Positions 1-7,330 of a stretch of 64,000 nucleotides of DNA are shown here, piece by piece. Origin of the DNA: Nonomuraea sp. PA05 (GTDB lineage: Bacteria; Actinomycetota; Actinomycetes; Streptosporangiales; Streptosporangiaceae); contig NZ_VSEY01000023.1 in NCBI RefSeq assembly GCF_008086045.1, positions 153,272-217,271 of the forward strand, written 5' to 3'. Below the pieces are notes generated by a model. It saw only the letters and a list, made by a program, of their open reading frames with translations. It was not told the DNA's origin and ran no database searches. Numbering within the stretch: position 1 is the stretch's first letter; every line of letters begins with the position of its first letter. Made by a program: the position numbers and the translations under genes.

Positions 1-137
1 ACAAGGGATCAGTAGATCGTGACCCGATGCTGTCAGTTCAAACGTGGTCAGCGATTCCGAATCCTGTCACCTTCTGTCATGGTCATCACACTTCAGCGCT
101 GGCTGCATTTGAGAAGAATGCGTGTTTCACTCGCTAT

Positions 138-1529
138 ATGATCACTAATATCCCGTTCGGGGAGAAGAGTGCTGGGTTGAGCATCTTCGAGCCGAGTGAG
201 GGGACCCTGGTGGTCGTACCCTCGCTCTCCCTTCCGCAGGATGAGCTTCGCCGGATCACGGGGGCCAGGTCGTACGAGGAGCGCCTGCTGTTCCTCTTAC
301 TCACGCTCCGCGAGCCCGGGGTCAAGGTGGTCTACCTCTCCTCCGCGCCCGTCGATCCCGACATCATCGACTACTACTTCGCCTTCCTGCCGGATCCGGA
401 TGACGCGGCCAAGCGTCTGACGCTGATCAGCCTCGACGACCCCTGGTCTCAGCCGTTGACCAGGACCCTGCTCGACCGGCCCGACGCCGTCGAGCAGCTG
501 CGCGCGGCGATCGACGGCGACGCTTGGCTCGTCCCGTTCGTGCTGAGCGAGCTCGAGGAGGAGCTCGCGTCGCTACTCAACGTTCCCCTCTACGGACCCG
601 CGACGTCCCTTTCCTATTACGGCTCCAAGAGCGGGGCCCGGGAAGTGGGACATGAGGCGGGCGTGCCGATGGCGCGTGGCTTCGGCGACGTGCGGTCCGA
701 GCTCCAGATCGAGGAGGCCCTGGAGGCGCTGCCGGGCGAGCGGGTGATCGTCAAGCTGAACGACGCCTACTCCGGGCTCGGCAACGCGATCGTCACGAAG
801 GCCGACAGATCGTCTACCAGCTTCTCCGCGGCCGGGGAGACCTGGGACCACTATCTGCGCAAGGTCCGGGATCGGGGGGCGGTGGTGGAGGAGTTCATCG
901 AACATAGGCCGCTCTACTACCCGAGCGCGCTGGCTCAAATCACGCCGGGCGGAGAAGCTCAGGTGCTCGCCACGCACGACCAGGTGCTGGGCGGCCCCAA
1001 CGGGCACGTCTACCAGGGCTGCACGTTCCCCGCGGCGCCCGAGTACCGCGCCGAGGTGGGCGAGTCGGCCGCGCGGATCGCCCGGATCCTGGCGGATCGC
1101 GGCGTGGTCGGGCTGTTCGGGATGGACTTCTTCGCGCTGAAGGCCGACGCCGGCTACGCGGCGCTGCTGTGCGAGATCAACCTGCGGATCGGCGGCACCA
1201 CGCATCCGTTCGGCGCCGCCGTGCTGACGACCGGGGCCACCTACGATCCGGCCACCGGTCACCTCATGTCCGGAGATCAACCTAAGTTCTACACGGCGAC
1301 CGACAACTGCGCCTCCGGCTGCCTCCGGGGGCGTACGCCCGGTGAGGTGATGCGGACTGCCGACCGGCTCGGGATCGGCTTCGACGCCCAGCGGCGCACC
1401 GGCAATGTCTTCCACCTGCTCGGCGCCATCCCCGAGCACGGCAAGCTGGGCTTCACCTCGATCGGCGACTCCCGCGAGGAGGCCGACGAGCTGCACGCGC
1501 TCACCCGGCGGCTGCTCTGCGGTCCGTGA
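138..1529 (+). CDS. ATP-grasp ligase, PGM1-type pre-ATP-grasp protein
   Basis: This is a cytoplasmic ATP-dependent carboxylate-amine ligase of the ATP-grasp superfamily. The N-terminal third, around VVVPSLSLP and YEERLLFLLLTLR, resembles the pre-ATP-grasp domain of PGM1-type peptide ligases. The centre carries the nucleotide-binding stretch VIVKLNDAYSGLGN. The C-terminal part carries the metal-binding motif EINLRIGGTTHP. Such enzymes join amino acids or peptides, for example in pheganomycin biosynthesis; the substrate here is unknown. The start is uncertain. The frame is open from an ATG at 27, but the first ~110 bases are AT-richer than the gene body. ATG 138 is used here. TTG 177, preceded by GGGGAGAAG at 159-167, is a good alternative that begins at LSIFEPSEG. 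The 3' end overlaps the convergent small membrane gene by 29 bp. No partner gene is visible because the window begins here. Confidence 0.75.
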   Translation: MITNIPFGEKSAGLSIFEPSEGTLVVVPSLSLPQDELRRITGARSYEERLLFLLLTLREPGVKVVYLSSAPVDPDIIDYYFAFLPDPDDAAKRLTLISLDDPWSQPLTRTLLDRPDAVEQLRAAIDGDAWLVPFVLSELEEELASLLNVPLYGPATSLSYYGSKSGAREVGHEAGVPMARGFGDVRSELQIEEALEALPGERVIVKLNDAYSGLGNAIVTKADRSSTSFSAAGETWDHYLRKVRDRGAVVEEFIEHRPLYYPSALAQITPGGEAQVLATHDQVLGGPNGHVYQGCTFPAAPEYRAEVGESAARIARILADRGVVGLFGMDFFALKADAGYAALLCEINLRIGGTTHPFGAAVLTTGATYDPATGHLMSGDQPKFYTATDNCASGCLRGRTPGEVMRTADRLGIGFDAQRRTGNVFHLLGAIPEHGKLGFTSIGDSREEADELHALTRRLLCGP

Positions 1530-1725
1530 CGCGGGAGCCGCGCAGCGCGCGCCAGCCGATCACCGCCAGCACGGCGCCAAGGATCACGTTCACCACGATC
1601 AGCACCCCGTGCACCACATAGAAGCTCGTCGGGTGGCCATCGGCCAAGTTAAACCCCAGGTTCACCCACTCAAAGATCATGAACGCGCCGAGGACGATGA
1701 GGAATACGGCGATCTTTCGTGACAC
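1501..1725 (-). CDS. SCO4848-like small integral membrane protein
   Basis: A protein of about 74 residues with two hydrophobic helices (around KIAVFLIVLGAFMIFEWVNL and FYVVHGVLIVVNVILGAVLAV) and a short basic C-terminal tail. It fits the actinobacterial SCO4848 membrane family, which is known mainly by its conserved position beside a D-Ala-D-Ala carboxypeptidase gene; no biochemical function is established. I place the start at GTG 1725 because AGAGG lies five bases upstream. The frame extends to ATG 1788, but those residues are not hydrophobic and look like leader sequence. It diverges from the carboxypeptidase gene at 1809 and overlaps the ATP-grasp gene tail to tail. Confidence 0.7.
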   Translation of the reverse strand: MSRKIAVFLIVLGAFMIFEWVNLGFNLADGHPTSFYVVHGVLIVVNVILGAVLAVIGWRALRGSRVTDRRAAAG

Positions 1726-1808
1726 ATGTACCTCTCTAGCATCGAACGTGGATCTTCGGGGGATGTGTCGCCACATGCGCAATAACACGGAGCTACGCTG
1801 AGACCGCC

Positions 1809-2951
1809 ATGTGGACGAAACTCGTGCCGGTCACGGCACTCATCGCCTCGGTCGCGCTCACCGGCGGGACCGCATACGCCGCGCCGACGACACCTGTCGG
1901 TGGCGAGGCGCTGGGCAGCCGCGGCCTCGTCGCCCCAGCGGGCGTCAAGAAGCCGCCCAAGAGCAAGGCTACTTCGTACGTCATCGCGGACGCCGACACG
2001 GGTGAGGTGCTGGCAGCCAAGGACCCCCACGGGCGTTACCTGCCGGCCAGCACCCTGAAGACGCTGACCGCGCTCACCCTGATCCAGAAGCTCGACAAGA
2101 ACCGCAAGGTCCGGCCCAGCCACAACGCCTGCAACCAGGAGGGCAGCGCGGTCGGCCTGACGCCGAAGGTCACCTACAAGATCGACGACCTGTTCAAGGC
2201 GCTGATGATGTCGTCGGGCAACGACGCCGCCATGGCGCTGGCCGAGGCGAACGGCAGCCTGGCCCAGACCATGAGCGACATGAACGCCGAGGCCAAGCGG
2301 CTGCAGGCGAACGACACCGTGGCCAAGACGCCCAGCGGCCTGGACAAGCCGGGCCAGAGCAGCTCGGCCTACGACCTGGCGCTGATCGCCCGCGCGGGGC
2401 TGGCGAACCCGGACTTCCGGCGTTACATCAGTACGAAGACCGCCAAGTTCCCGGCGCCCAAGGGCTACTACGAGATCAGCAACCACAACAAGCTGCTGTG
2501 GCGCTACAACGGCATGGTCGGCGTGAAGAACGGCTGGACGTCCAAGGCGCAGGCCAGCTTCGTCGGCGCGGCCACCCGCGGCGGCCACACCGTCGTGGTG
2601 AGCATCATGCGGCACGAGGGCGGCTTCTGGGACGAGGTGACCCAGCTCCTCGACTGGGGCTTCTCGGTGCGTGGCAAGGTCACCCCGGTCGGGCGGCTCG
2701 TGGACCCGCTCCCCGCCTCGGCGCTCGCCGCGCCGCAGCCGTCGGCCACGCCGGGAGCTCCGAGTGCGTCGGCCTCGCCCGCCGGCTCGGTCACGCCGGC
2801 CGTCCAGCCGCCGCTGCTCGACACGGCCGCCTCCAAGCAGACCGACTCCACCAAGACGGTCGGCTCGCTGGTGATCGGCGGCGGGCTGCTGTTCGGGCTG
2901 ATCTGGCTGGGCTACGGGATCCGCCGCAAGCGCGGCCGGTCACGCACCTGA
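1809..2951 (+). CDS. D-alanyl-D-alanine carboxypeptidase (low-molecular-weight PBP)
   Basis: A serine carboxypeptidase of the penicillin-binding-protein family (peptidase S11). It trims the terminal D-Ala from peptidoglycan stem peptides outside the membrane. A signal peptide (residues 1-25, ending AYAAP) is followed by a short basic linker and the catalytic domain. The SxxK motif is S81-T-L-K84, the SxN motif is S136-G-N138, and the third motif appears as K240-N-G instead of the usual KTG, a variant tolerated in this group. A Pro/Ala/Ser-rich stalk (about 300-345) leads to a C-terminal membrane helix around IGGGLLFGLIWLGYGI followed by arginines, so the enzyme is anchored with its catalytic domain outside. 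Its neighbours, the SCO4848-like gene and yihY, are the usual ones. The stop overlaps the convergent yihY gene by 12 bp. Confidence 0.92.
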   Translation: MWTKLVPVTALIASVALTGGTAYAAPTTPVGGEALGSRGLVAPAGVKKPPKSKATSYVIADADTGEVLAAKDPHGRYLPASTLKTLTALTLIQKLDKNRKVRPSHNACNQEGSAVGLTPKVTYKIDDLFKALMMSSGNDAAMALAEANGSLAQTMSDMNAEAKRLQANDTVAKTPSGLDKPGQSSSAYDLALIARAGLANPDFRRYISTKTAKFPAPKGYYEISNHNKLLWRYNGMVGVKNGWTSKAQASFVGAATRGGHTVVVSIMRHEGGFWDEVTQLLDWGFSVRGKVTPVGRLVDPLPASALAAPQPSATPGAPSASASPAGSVTPAVQPPLLDTAASKQTDSTKTVGSLVIGGGLLFGLIWLGYGIRRKRGRSRT

Positions 2952-3923
2952 CCGTTCGGGCATGGGCGCGGGGCCGTCCCCGGGCGGGCTGTCCACCTCC
3001 GTGGACGGGATCGGCGACGGGGACGGCGGCGGGCAGAGCCCCGTGGTGGCGGTCCAGGCCGCGACGAAGAGGATCAGCCTGGCCGAGAAGTTCATCCAGA
3101 CCAGCAGCCCGACGATGGCTGCGAAGGCGCCGTACACCACGTTGCCCATCGTGGTCGCCAGCAGCAGCGTCGCGATCTGCTTGAGCAGGCCGAAGGAGAT
3201 CGCGCCCAGCAGCGCCCCCTTGGCGATCACCCGGAACGGCTGGGTGGGCCTGGCCACCCAGCCGAGCACGATCACGAACAGCAGCCAGTCGGCCCCCACG
3301 CTCGCCGCGATCCCGGCGATCCTGAACAGCAGCGTGCCCACCAGCGTGTCCCCGCCGAACACGAACTTCATCACGTGGTCGGTGGCGGTCGTGGCGAACC
3401 CGGCGACCAGGACGGACGCGATCGCGGTGGCGCCCAGCAGGATCAGCGACGCGAGGTCGCGCAGCTTGCCGACGAAGAAGTCGAGCGGCGGCGTGGTAGT
3501 CATCGACATCTCGCGCAGCGCCCCGCGCAGCGCGTCGAGCGCGCCGAGCCCGGCGTAGAGCAGGCCCAGCAGGCCGATGATCCCCGCCGCCGTCTTCGCC
3601 TCGGCGATGTTGTCGAGGTCGAAGTTGAGCTTGTCCATGATGCCGGGCAGCCGCTCGGAGATGGCTTCCTGCATCGCGTCCCGGGTGGTCTCGCTAGTGG
3701 CCACCACGAACCCGAGCAGCGAGTACCCCAGCACCAGCAGTGGGAAGAAGGACAGGAACGTGAAGTAGGTGACGGCGCCGGCCAGCCGGTCGCCGGACTG
3801 GAGCTGGTAGCGCTGCGCCGCCCTGATGAGATGGTCGAGCGACAGCCTGCGCACCCGCCAGTGGTCGAGCTTGCCGCGGCCCCACGCCTTCACCGATTCG
3901 ACGCGCTCGGTAAGCCCCGCCAT
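2940..3923 (-). CDS. YihY/BrkB family inner-membrane protein
   Basis: A polytopic membrane protein of about 327 residues of the YihY (BrkB, formerly called ribonuclease BN) family. The family signature AVTYFTFLSFFPLLVLGYSLLGFV appears near residue 50. About five further hydrophobic segments follow, including ILLGATAIASVLVAGF, LLFVIVLGWV and YGAFAAIVGLLVWMNFSARLILFVAA. The C-terminal tail is proline-rich. The molecular function is not settled; the old tRNA-nuclease label is considered wrong. ATG 3923 is preferred over GTG 3926 because AGAGGGG lies at proper spacing. It sits beside the carboxypeptidase as in many actinomycetes, which suggests a cell-envelope role. Confidence 0.88.
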   Translation of the reverse strand: MAGLTERVESVKAWGRGKLDHWRVRRLSLDHLIRAAQRYQLQSGDRLAGAVTYFTFLSFFPLLVLGYSLLGFVVATSETTRDAMQEAISERLPGIMDKLNFDLDNIAEAKTAAGIIGLLGLLYAGLGALDALRGALREMSMTTTPPLDFFVGKLRDLASLILLGATAIASVLVAGFATTATDHVMKFVFGGDTLVGTLLFRIAGIAASVGADWLLFVIVLGWVARPTQPFRVIAKGALLGAISFGLLKQIATLLLATTMGNVVYGAFAAIVGLLVWMNFSARLILFVAAWTATTGLCPPPSPSPIPSTEVDSPPGDGPAPMPERSGA

Positions 3924-3948
3924 CACACCCCTCTTCCTACAGAGGCGA

Positions 3949-5229
3949 TCACATCACGACCACCGCCTCGGCGGTCTCCGCCAGGGCCGCCAGAACCGCG
4001 GGCAGATCGTGATGGAGCAACTGCCCACCACGCTTCACCACACGCCCCCCGACCATGACGGTGTCCACGCAGCCAGTATCGGCGTTCAGCACGACGGCGG
4101 CGATGGGGTCGTGCGCGCTCGCCATGCCGAGCCGGTCGGTGCGCAGGAGCTGCAGGTCTGCCTGCTTGCCCGGCCGCAGCGAGCCGACCACCTCGCCGAG
4201 CCCGACCACCTGGGCGCCTTCGAAGGTGGCCATGCGCAGCGCGTCGCGGGTGGTGAAGCCGAGGCCCGCACCGTCGGGCCGGCCACGTTCGAGCAGGTGG
4301 GCGGTGCGCATCTGGCTGAACATGTCGCCGGGCGAGCACACCACCGTGTCGGCGCTGAGCCCGGTGGGGATGCCCGCCGCCCTGAGCCTGCCGGTGGTGG
4401 GGTAGCCGATGCCGAGGTTCATCTCGTCCACGGGCGAGACCGAGGCGGTGGCGCCCGCCGCCGCGATGCGCTTGAGCTCCTCGTCGGTGTAGTGCAGCGC
4501 GTGCACGAACGTGGTGGGGGTGGCCAGCAGCCCGTGCTCCTCCAGGAACGCCAGCCCCCTCGCGGCGCTCTGCCTGCCGTGCCCGCCCAGGTGCGCGGTG
4601 ACGGGCAGGCCCAGCTCGGCGGCCAGCCGCCACTCCTCCAGTGCGCGCTCCTCGCCGGCGATCTCCGGCCCGAGCGCCGCGAGCGCCATCGTGACCAGGC
4701 CGGGCGCGCCGAAGTGCGTCTCGCGCACGCGCCTGGTCTCCGCCGCCAGCCCGCCGGGCTCGCCGCCGTAGCAGTAGCCGAAGACCGTTCTGATGCCGGA
4801 CGCGCTCAGCGCCCGCACGGCGTCGTCAGTGTGCTCGGGGCTGAACTGGGCGTGCGACCAGTCGAGCAGCGTGGTGACGCCGGAGTCGAGGCACTCCAGC
4901 GCGCCGGCCAGGTTGCCCGCGTACAGGTCGCGGGGGCGGTGGCGGGGGGCGAGCTCGGTGATGATCCGCCGCATGTAGCCGCGGAAGTCGATGTCGGGCG
5001 CGACCGCCCTGATGCCGGCCTGCCAGGTGTGGCGGTGCGTGTCGACGAAGCCGGGCAGCACGAGGGCGCCGGTCGCGTCGATGACCTCCGCGCCCGGCTC
5101 CACGGGCAGGCCGGGGCCGACCTCGGTGATGGTGCCGCCGTCGACGCGTACGTCCACCCGGCCCAGCACCACGGGCTCGGGCTCGGTGTCGATGACGACA
5201 CCGTTCTTGATCAGGATGGTGGATGTCAT
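3949..5229 (-). CDS. Metal-dependent amidohydrolase (cytosine deaminase / chlorohydrolase-like)
   Basis: An amidohydrolase-superfamily TIM-barrel enzyme of about 426 residues. The N-terminal strand IKNGVVIDTEPEPVV and GFVDTHRHTW give the HxH metal ligands. A further histidine is in VTAHLGGHG, another in FVHALHYTDEEL, and the late aspartate is in GLSADTVVCSPGD. This layout is that of the TrzA / S-adenosylhomocysteine-deaminase / guanine-deaminase-like subgroup, which hydrolyses amino or chloro groups on heterocycles. The exact substrate cannot be read from sequence. ATG 5229 is preferred over the upstream in-frame ATG 5265, whose extra residues fall within the operator region. It is transcribed divergently from a MarR gene, which probably regulates it. 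Confidence 0.82.
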   Translation of the reverse strand: MTSTILIKNGVVIDTEPEPVVLGRVDVRVDGGTITEVGPGLPVEPGAEVIDATGALVLPGFVDTHRHTWQAGIRAVAPDIDFRGYMRRIITELAPRHRPRDLYAGNLAGALECLDSGVTTLLDWSHAQFSPEHTDDAVRALSASGIRTVFGYCYGGEPGGLAAETRRVRETHFGAPGLVTMALAALGPEIAGEERALEEWRLAAELGLPVTAHLGGHGRQSAARGLAFLEEHGLLATPTTFVHALHYTDEELKRIAAAGATASVSPVDEMNLGIGYPTTGRLRAAGIPTGLSADTVVCSPGDMFSQMRTAHLLERGRPDGAGLGFTTRDALRMATFEGAQVVGLGEVVGSLRPGKQADLQLLRTDRLGMASAHDPIAAVVLNADTGCVDTVMVGGRVVKRGGQLLHHDLPAVLAALAETAEAVVVM

Positions 5230-5233
5230 AGCC

Positions 5234-5256
5234 GAAAGCTTAAGAAAAAGCTTTTC
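5234..5256. promoter_or_regulatory. Putative MarR operator in divergent promoter region
   Basis: The 43-bp gap between the divergent amidohydrolase and MarR genes is AT-rich against a GC-rich background. It contains two AAGCTT boxes (5236-5241 and 5248-5253) spaced 12 bp start to start. The second forms the palindrome AAAAGCTTTT (5246-5255). This is a plausible binding site for the adjacent MarR dimer; binding is inferred. Confidence 0.5.
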
Positions 5257-5272
5257 AGAAAGCAATCCCCTG

Positions 5273-5794
5273 ATGGGTATCCTCGATCACGTGAAACCGG
5301 ACGAGATCGACGCGATGGTGCCCCGCTGGCAGGAAGCGGGCCTGTCGTCGTCGCTCATCGCCACCCTTGAGCTGGGCAAGCGCGTCTCGCGGCTCAACAT
5401 GCTGTTCGAGCAGGCCATCAAGGGCGACCTGGCGGAGCTGGGGCTGACGTACGCCGAGTTCGACGTGCTGGCGGCGCTGCTGCGGGCGCCGTCGTACCGG
5501 ATGAGACCCAGCGAGCTGGCCAAGTCGCTCTTCCTCACCTCGGGCGGCATCAGCAACGTGCTGCAGCGGCTGAGCGCGGCCGGGCACGTGGAGCGCGAGG
5601 CCGACGAGGGGGACGCACGCAGCCGCTGGGTCCGGCTCACCGGCGAGGGGCGGCGCGTGGCGGTGGCCGCGCTGGAGACCACCGCCGGCGCCTATCAGGA
5701 CGTCGTCGCCGGCGTCCCCGAGGAGAACGTCCGGCAGGCGGCGGACGCCCTGCGCGAGGTCCTGACCCACCTGGGCCGCCGCCGCCCCCGCTGA
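5273..5794 (+). CDS. MarR family transcriptional regulator
   Basis: A winged-helix DNA-binding repressor of 173 residues. The helix-turn-helix is in MRPSELAKSLFLTSGGISNVLQRLSAAGHV. The wing is in READEGDARSRWVRLTGEG. Helical dimerisation segments flank it, as usual for MarR proteins. The gene is divergent from the amidohydrolase and the two share a 43-bp AT-rich promoter with inverted repeats, so it probably controls that enzyme and itself in response to a small ligand. ATG 5273 lacks a clear Shine-Dalgarno sequence; GTG 5291 is an alternative. The 3' end faces the convergent dehalogenase gene across a short hairpin. Confidence 0.85.
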   Translation: MGILDHVKPDEIDAMVPRWQEAGLSSSLIATLELGKRVSRLNMLFEQAIKGDLAELGLTYAEFDVLAALLRAPSYRMRPSELAKSLFLTSGGISNVLQRLSAAGHVEREADEGDARSRWVRLTGEGRRVAVAALETTAGAYQDVVAGVPEENVRQAADALREVLTHLGRRRPR

Positions 5795-5808
5795 CCCCGC
5801 CGCGCCCC

Positions 5809-5830
5809 GAGGGCCTCGCGAGCAGCCCTC
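5809..5830. terminator. Hairpin between convergent genes
   Basis: GAGGGC at 5809-5814 pairs with GCCCTC at 5825-5830, overlapping the stop of the hydrolase and lying 14 bp past the MarR stop. It could terminate both convergent transcripts. There is no T-run. Confidence 0.4.
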
Positions 5831-6686
5831 AGAGGCCCCGACGCGCGGCCCAGGCCCCGATGGCGGCGGCGATGGCGTGCGGGCTGTCCTCGGGCGCGTG
5901 GTGACCGGCCGGGCCGCAGTGCTCGGTCTCCAGACCGGCGATGTTGCCCGCACACCAGGCGGCCATCGCCTCGGTGATGAGCAGCGTCGGCGAGGAGTCG
6001 AAGGTGAGCAGCAGCTTGGGCACCTCGTCGCTGGCGGCGAGCCACTTGCCGTAGCCCTCGATCCGCTCGACCACGTCGGCGGGGTCGCCGTCGATCGGCT
6101 GCGAGCGCGCCCACTGCAGCAGCGGCCGGCGGCTCTCCCGCGTCGGGTACGGCTCCAGGTACGGCCGCCGCTCCTCCTCGCTCAGCGGGTGCAGCACGCC
6201 GCCGGTGAACGCGGTCTCCAGCAGCATGTTCTTGTCCAGCACCAGCGTCTCGCCCTCGGGGCTCCTGATGAGCTCGCTCCTGGCGCGCGGCCCGTCGCCC
6301 AACTCGGCCGAGCGGAGCGGCCGCACGAAGGTCTCCAGGAAGGCCACGCCGCGCGTACGGCCAGGATGGCGGGCCGCCCAGTCGAACGCCAGCGCCCCGC
6401 CCCAGTCGTGACCGACCAGCACGACCTCGTCCAGCCCCAGCGCGTCGAACCAGGCGTCGAGGTAGCGGGCGTGGTCGTCGAACCGGTACGGCACGTCGGG
6501 CCTGCCCGAGCGGCCCATGCCGATCAGGTCGGGGGCGAGCAGGCGGCGGCCGGGCCCGGCGACACCCGGGAGCACCTGGCGCCAGATGCGGGAGGAGGCG
6601 GGGTTGCCGTGCAGGAAGACGAAGGGGACGCCCTCTCCCTGATCCTCGTGGTAGAAGGTGGAGTCGAGCACCTTGATCTCAGGCAT
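5829..6686 (-). CDS. Haloalkane dehalogenase-like alpha/beta hydrolase
   Basis: An alpha/beta hydrolase of 285 residues matching the haloalkane dehalogenase layout. The oxyanion/halide motif is HGNPASS (N28). The nucleophile elbow is GHDWGG, with D94 as nucleophile and W95 as the second halide-binding residue. E118 in AFLETFVRP matches the catalytic acid position of DhaA-type enzymes, and the histidine in GPAGHH (H262) matches the base. The presence of Asn28, Trp95 and an acid after strand six supports true dehalogenase chemistry (R-X to R-OH plus halide) rather than esterase activity. No signal peptide is present, so it is cytoplasmic. ATG 6686 follows GAAAGGATCGGAC. It is divergent from a MarR gene, with two near-identical palindromes in between. 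Confidence 0.85.
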   Translation of the reverse strand: MPEIKVLDSTFYHEDQGEGVPFVFLHGNPASSRIWRQVLPGVAGPGRRLLAPDLIGMGRSGRPDVPYRFDDHARYLDAWFDALGLDEVVLVGHDWGGALAFDWAARHPGRTRGVAFLETFVRPLRSAELGDGPRARSELIRSPEGETLVLDKNMLLETAFTGGVLHPLSEEERRPYLEPYPTRESRRPLLQWARSQPIDGDPADVVERIEGYGKWLAASDEVPKLLLTFDSSPTLLITEAMAAWCAGNIAGLETEHCGPAGHHAPEDSPHAIAAAIGAWAARRGL

Positions 6687-6704
6687 GTCCGATCCTTTCC
6701 AAAC

Positions 6705-6747
6705 CGTTAGTGGCACTAACGAACGTACATCGTTAGTGTCACTAACG
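6705..6747. promoter_or_regulatory. Twin palindromic MarR operators
   Basis: Two 17-bp palindromes lie between the divergent genes: CGTTAGTGGCACTAACG at 6705-6721 and CGTTAGTGTCACTAACG at 6731-6747. They differ only in the central bases and are centred 26 bp apart. Such paired, nearly perfect dyads beside a MarR gene are almost certainly its operators, covering both promoters. Confidence 0.85.
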
Positions 6748-6767
6748 CAACGGGTAAGCTCCTGTGT

Positions 6768-7226
6768 GTGACTCACGAGATGGACGAGCAGGCCACCCCC
6801 GAGGCGCTCCGCGCCCTGCCCAGCCGGACGTTGTCCCTGGTCGCGATGTACTCCGACCGGCTCTTCAACGAGGCGCTCGGCGCGGCGGACGCCCGCAAGT
6901 GGCACTACGCCGCGCTCGCCGCGCTGCGCGAGGCCGGCCCCGTGAGCCAGGCCGAGCTGAGCAGGCGCACCAGCATCTACCGCAGCGACATGGTCGCCGT
7001 GATCAACGAGCTGGAGGAGCGCGGCCACGTCGAGCGCACCCCGGACCCCGCCGACCGCCGCCGCAACGTCGTCACCATGACCACCTCGGGCCGCCGCCAC
7101 CTGGAGCGGCTCGACGAGCTGATCTCGAGCCTCCAGGACGAACTGCTCGCCCCGCTGAGCGGACCGGAACGTGAGCAGTTCTCCGCTCTTCTCGCCCGCC
7201 TGCTGGCCCATCATTCGCGGCGTTGA
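6768..7226 (+). CDS. MarR family transcriptional regulator
   Basis: A MarR winged-helix regulator of 152 residues. The DNA-binding helices are in VSQAELSRRTSIYRSDMVAVINELEERGHV. The wing is RTPDPADRRRNVVTMTTSGRRHL, with the conserved D-x-R signature. It diverges from the haloalkane-dehalogenase-like gene and the twin palindromes lie in its promoter, so autoregulation and control of the hydrolase by a halogenated or aromatic ligand are likely. GTG 6768 is used; ATG 6780 is a possible alternative, and neither has a strong Shine-Dalgarno sequence. Confidence 0.88.
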   Translation: MTHEMDEQATPEALRALPSRTLSLVAMYSDRLFNEALGAADARKWHYAALAALREAGPVSQAELSRRTSIYRSDMVAVINELEERGHVERTPDPADRRRNVVTMTTSGRRHLERLDELISSLQDELLAPLSGPEREQFSALLARLLAHHSRR

Positions 7227-7330
7227 AGGGCGGCGAACAGGGCGGGTGAGCAGGGCGGAAACCATGGCAGCGGGACATCGGGAGCCCTAGCCTGAGTGCT
7301 GTTGGGACCGATCCAGGAGGCGTCACGCCC

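Noticed and set aside
79..141. Tiny 20-codon frame before the ATP-grasp gene that could be a precursor peptide
   Set aside because: No ribosome-binding site and no recognisable precursor features; too short to support.
3826..5370. Plus-strand open frame of 514 codons opposite the amidohydrolase
   Set aside because: Antisense shadow; it runs across the MarR start and shows no domain.
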